Shown here piece after piece: positions 7,077-8,372 of a stretch of 8,372 nucleotides of DNA. Every line of letters begins with the position of its first letter. Position 1 is the stretch's first letter. Origin of the DNA: an uncultured Chthoniobacterales bacterium (GTDB lineage Bacteria; Verrucomicrobiota; Verrucomicrobiae; Chthoniobacterales; UBA10450); NCBI GenBank assembly GCA_955652855.1, contig CATPCN010000172.1, positions 1-8,372 of the forward strand, read 5' to 3'. The translations under genes were made by a program, and so were the position numbers. The notes beneath the pieces were generated by a model, which was given only the letters and a program-made list of their open reading frames with translations, ran no database searches and had not been told where the DNA came from.

Positions 7077-8180
7077 ATGAGAAAGATCAGAATCGCCATT
7101 GTCGGGGTGGGTAACTGTGCCAGTTCGCTCATCCAAGGAATAAACTTCTATCACGGTTCCTCCGCCAATGGCACAGGCGTCGGGCTAATGCACCGCCAGA
7201 TCGGGTCTTATCGGCCCGGCGACATCGAAGTCGTCGCCGCATTTGATATCGACCGCCGCAAGGTCGGTCTCGATGTGGGCAGGGCGATCTTTGCCCCGCC
7301 CAATTGCACGAAAGTCTTTTGCGAAAAGATCAACCTAACCGGTGCGATCGTAAAAATGGGCTGCGTGCTCGACAGCTATGCGCCGCACATGCGCGATCAG
7401 GATCCGCTTCGCACATTTCTCCCGCTCGAAAAGGAATCCACCCGCGAACAGGTCGTATCCGAGCTGAAGGACTCAAGCGCGGAGATCATGATGAATTATC
7501 TTCCGGTCGGTTCCGAGGAAGCCACCCGTTTTTATGCGAGCTGTGCGCTCGAGGCCGGGATTGCTTTTGTCAATAACATCCCGGTTTTTATTGCGAGCGA
7601 TCCGGTTTGGGCAAAAAAATTCGCGGACAAAAATCTACCGGTTATCGGCGACGACATCAAAGCGCAAATGGGCGCTACCATTTTGCACCGAACGATTATC
7701 GATCTTTTCCGAAAGCGCGGCGTAAAGGTCGAGCGCACATATCAATTGAACACTGGCGGCAACACCGATTTTCTCAACATGTTGAATCGCACCCGGCTCA
7801 CGTCGAAAAAGACATCGAAGACCGAAGCCGTGCAATCGGTCATGGCTGAACGGCTCGCCGACGAAAATATTCACATCGGCCCGAGCGATTATGTGCCGTG
7901 GCAGCGCGACAATAAAATCGCCTTCATTAGGGTGGAAGGCCGGCTCTTCGGCGACGTGCCGATGGAGATCGATCTTAAACTTTCGGTCGAAGACTCGCCG
8001 AACTCAGCGGGCGTTGCCATTGACGCGATCCGTTGCTGCAAACTTGCGCTCGACCGCGGGATCGGCGGTGTATTGCATTCTGCGTCAGCTTATTTTTCGA
8101 AGCATCCTCCGGTGCAAATGACCGACGACGAAGCGCATCGCTGCGTCGAGCAGTTTATCCGCGGCGAACGCGATTGCTGA
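7077..8180 (+). CDS. ino1: myo-inositol-1-phosphate synthase (actinobacterial/archaeal type)
   Basis: This enzyme converts D-glucose 6-phosphate to 1D-myo-inositol 3-phosphate with tightly bound NAD, the committed step of inositol synthesis in the cytoplasm. From the chosen ATG it has 367 residues, close to the compact bacterial/archaeal form (about 360) and shorter than the ~500-residue eukaryotic form. The N-terminal Rossmann fold shows IAIVGVGNCASSL (6-18). The catalytic region shows GDDIKAQMGATILHR (191-205, with K195), LNTGGNTDFLNML (224-236) and SKKTSKT (243-249), all closely like the mycobacterial Ino1 signatures as I remember them. The C-terminal GGVLHSASAYFSKHPP (330-345) is also typical. 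A start at the ATG at 7044 would add 11 residues (MGVAARVSLSR). The ATG at 7077 is preferred because homologues start right before the Rossmann strand, though neither has a strong ribosome binding site. The product may feed inositol phospholipids or other inositol compounds. No partner gene for that is in the window. Confidence 0.94.
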   Translation: MRKIRIAIVGVGNCASSLIQGINFYHGSSANGTGVGLMHRQIGSYRPGDIEVVAAFDIDRRKVGLDVGRAIFAPPNCTKVFCEKINLTGAIVKMGCVLDSYAPHMRDQDPLRTFLPLEKESTREQVVSELKDSSAEIMMNYLPVGSEEATRFYASCALEAGIAFVNNIPVFIASDPVWAKKFADKNLPVIGDDIKAQMGATILHRTIIDLFRKRGVKVERTYQLNTGGNTDFLNMLNRTRLTSKKTSKTEAVQSVMAERLADENIHIGPSDYVPWQRDNKIAFIRVEGRLFGDVPMEIDLKLSVEDSPNSAGVAIDAIRCCKLALDRGIGGVLHSASAYFSKHPPVQMTDDEAHRCVEQFIRGERDC

Positions 8181-8186
8181 TGGGAC

Positions 8187-8372
8187 TCAAAGCAAATTGA
8201 GCTGAATCGCCTGCGCGCGTTGCGGCAATTGATTGAGTTCGCTCCAGGCTTCCTTTAAGTCTGCCTCTTCGTAGCGGAGAAGCGCGCCTGTGGACGTAGA
8301 TAATAATGCGGCCTGCACCGGCATCTTTGTGATCGCGGAAAGCGCTCTCCAATAAGCCGAAATCTGCAAGCG
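8187..8372 (-). CDS. C-terminal end of a protein, possibly AddA/RecB-type nuclease (5' end outside window)
   Basis: A minus-strand frame is open from the right edge to a TGA at 8187-8189, giving 61 visible residues. The first ones read RLQISAYWRALSAITK, followed by MPVQAALLSTSTGALLRYEE. The Q-x-x-x-Y spacing in an LQxxAYxxAL helix, followed by a VxAALLxTxTG strand pair, resembles the last motif and tail of the RecB/AddA (PD-(D/E)XK) nuclease domain of helicase-nucleases. The catalytic D and D/EXK residues would lie outside the window, so the identity is tentative. It converges on ino1, leaving only 6 bases (8181-8186) between the stops, with no room for an intergenic terminator. Reality of the gene rests on the protein-like composition and the open frame to the edge. 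Confidence 0.55.
   Translation of the reverse strand, partial: RLQISAYWRALSAITKMPVQAALLSTSTGALLRYEEADLKEAWSELNQLPQRAQAIQLNLL

Noticed and set aside
8155..8352. A second minus-strand frame at the right edge (65 codons)
   Set aside because: It overlaps the end of ino1 and has an arginine-rich, unstructured composition. The neighbouring frame ending at 8187 is more protein-like and stays open to the window edge.
1..8372. Mobile elements, CRISPR arrays, tRNA genes or long repeats
   Set aside because: No transposase, integrase, regularly spaced repeats or cloverleaf-like sequences were seen. Frequent short GATCG/CGCG strings look like genome composition and not a repeat system.

Overview
The window looks like an ordinary chromosomal segment of a Gram-negative bacterium. 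Two TolC-family outer-membrane proteins imply an outer membrane. Base composition is moderately GC-rich. Genes are tightly packed, and several use TTG or GTG starts. A myo-inositol-1-phosphate synthase resembling the actinobacterial/archaeal-type enzyme and a GT4 glycosyltransferase would fit a soil Verrucomicrobiota-like (Chthoniobacterales-like) genome, but this taxonomic guess is a weak inference. There is no sign of insertion sequences, phage, CRISPR, tRNA or rRNA genes.

Layout: (1) At the left edge a plus-strand GT-B glycosyltransferase of the GT4 type enters the window already open and ends at 1082. (2) It converges on, and overlaps by 19 bases, a five-gene minus-strand operon that fills 1064-6904. 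In transcription order the operon is: outer-membrane factor A (5480-6904), outer-membrane factor B (4155-5483), HlyD/MacA-type periplasmic adaptor (2994-4145), FtsX/LolC/MacB-type permease (1756-2997) and LolD/MacB-type ATPase (1064-1759). Three of the four junctions are 4-base stop/start overlaps and the fourth is a 9-base gap, so this is almost certainly one transcript. (3) A 172-base divergent intergenic region (6905-7076) carries the operon's ribosome binding site and a candidate extended -10 promoter. (4) A plus-strand inositol-1-phosphate synthase (ino1) runs from about 7077 to 8180. (5) At the right edge, the last ~61 codons of a minus-strand gene converge on ino1 with a 6-base gap. Its QxxxY-containing tail resembles the C-terminus of AddA/RecB-type nuclease domains.

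The five operon genes together encode a complete envelope-spanning ABC exporter. A dimer of ATPases drives a mechanotransmission-type permease, which is coupled through the adaptor to an outer-membrane channel. The order adaptor-permease-ATPase is that of DevBCA-type exporters. The substrate cannot be told from the sequence. The main oddity is the presence of two clearly different TolC-family genes for one adaptor, permease and ATPase set. I see no convincing evidence of a wholly new kind of system.
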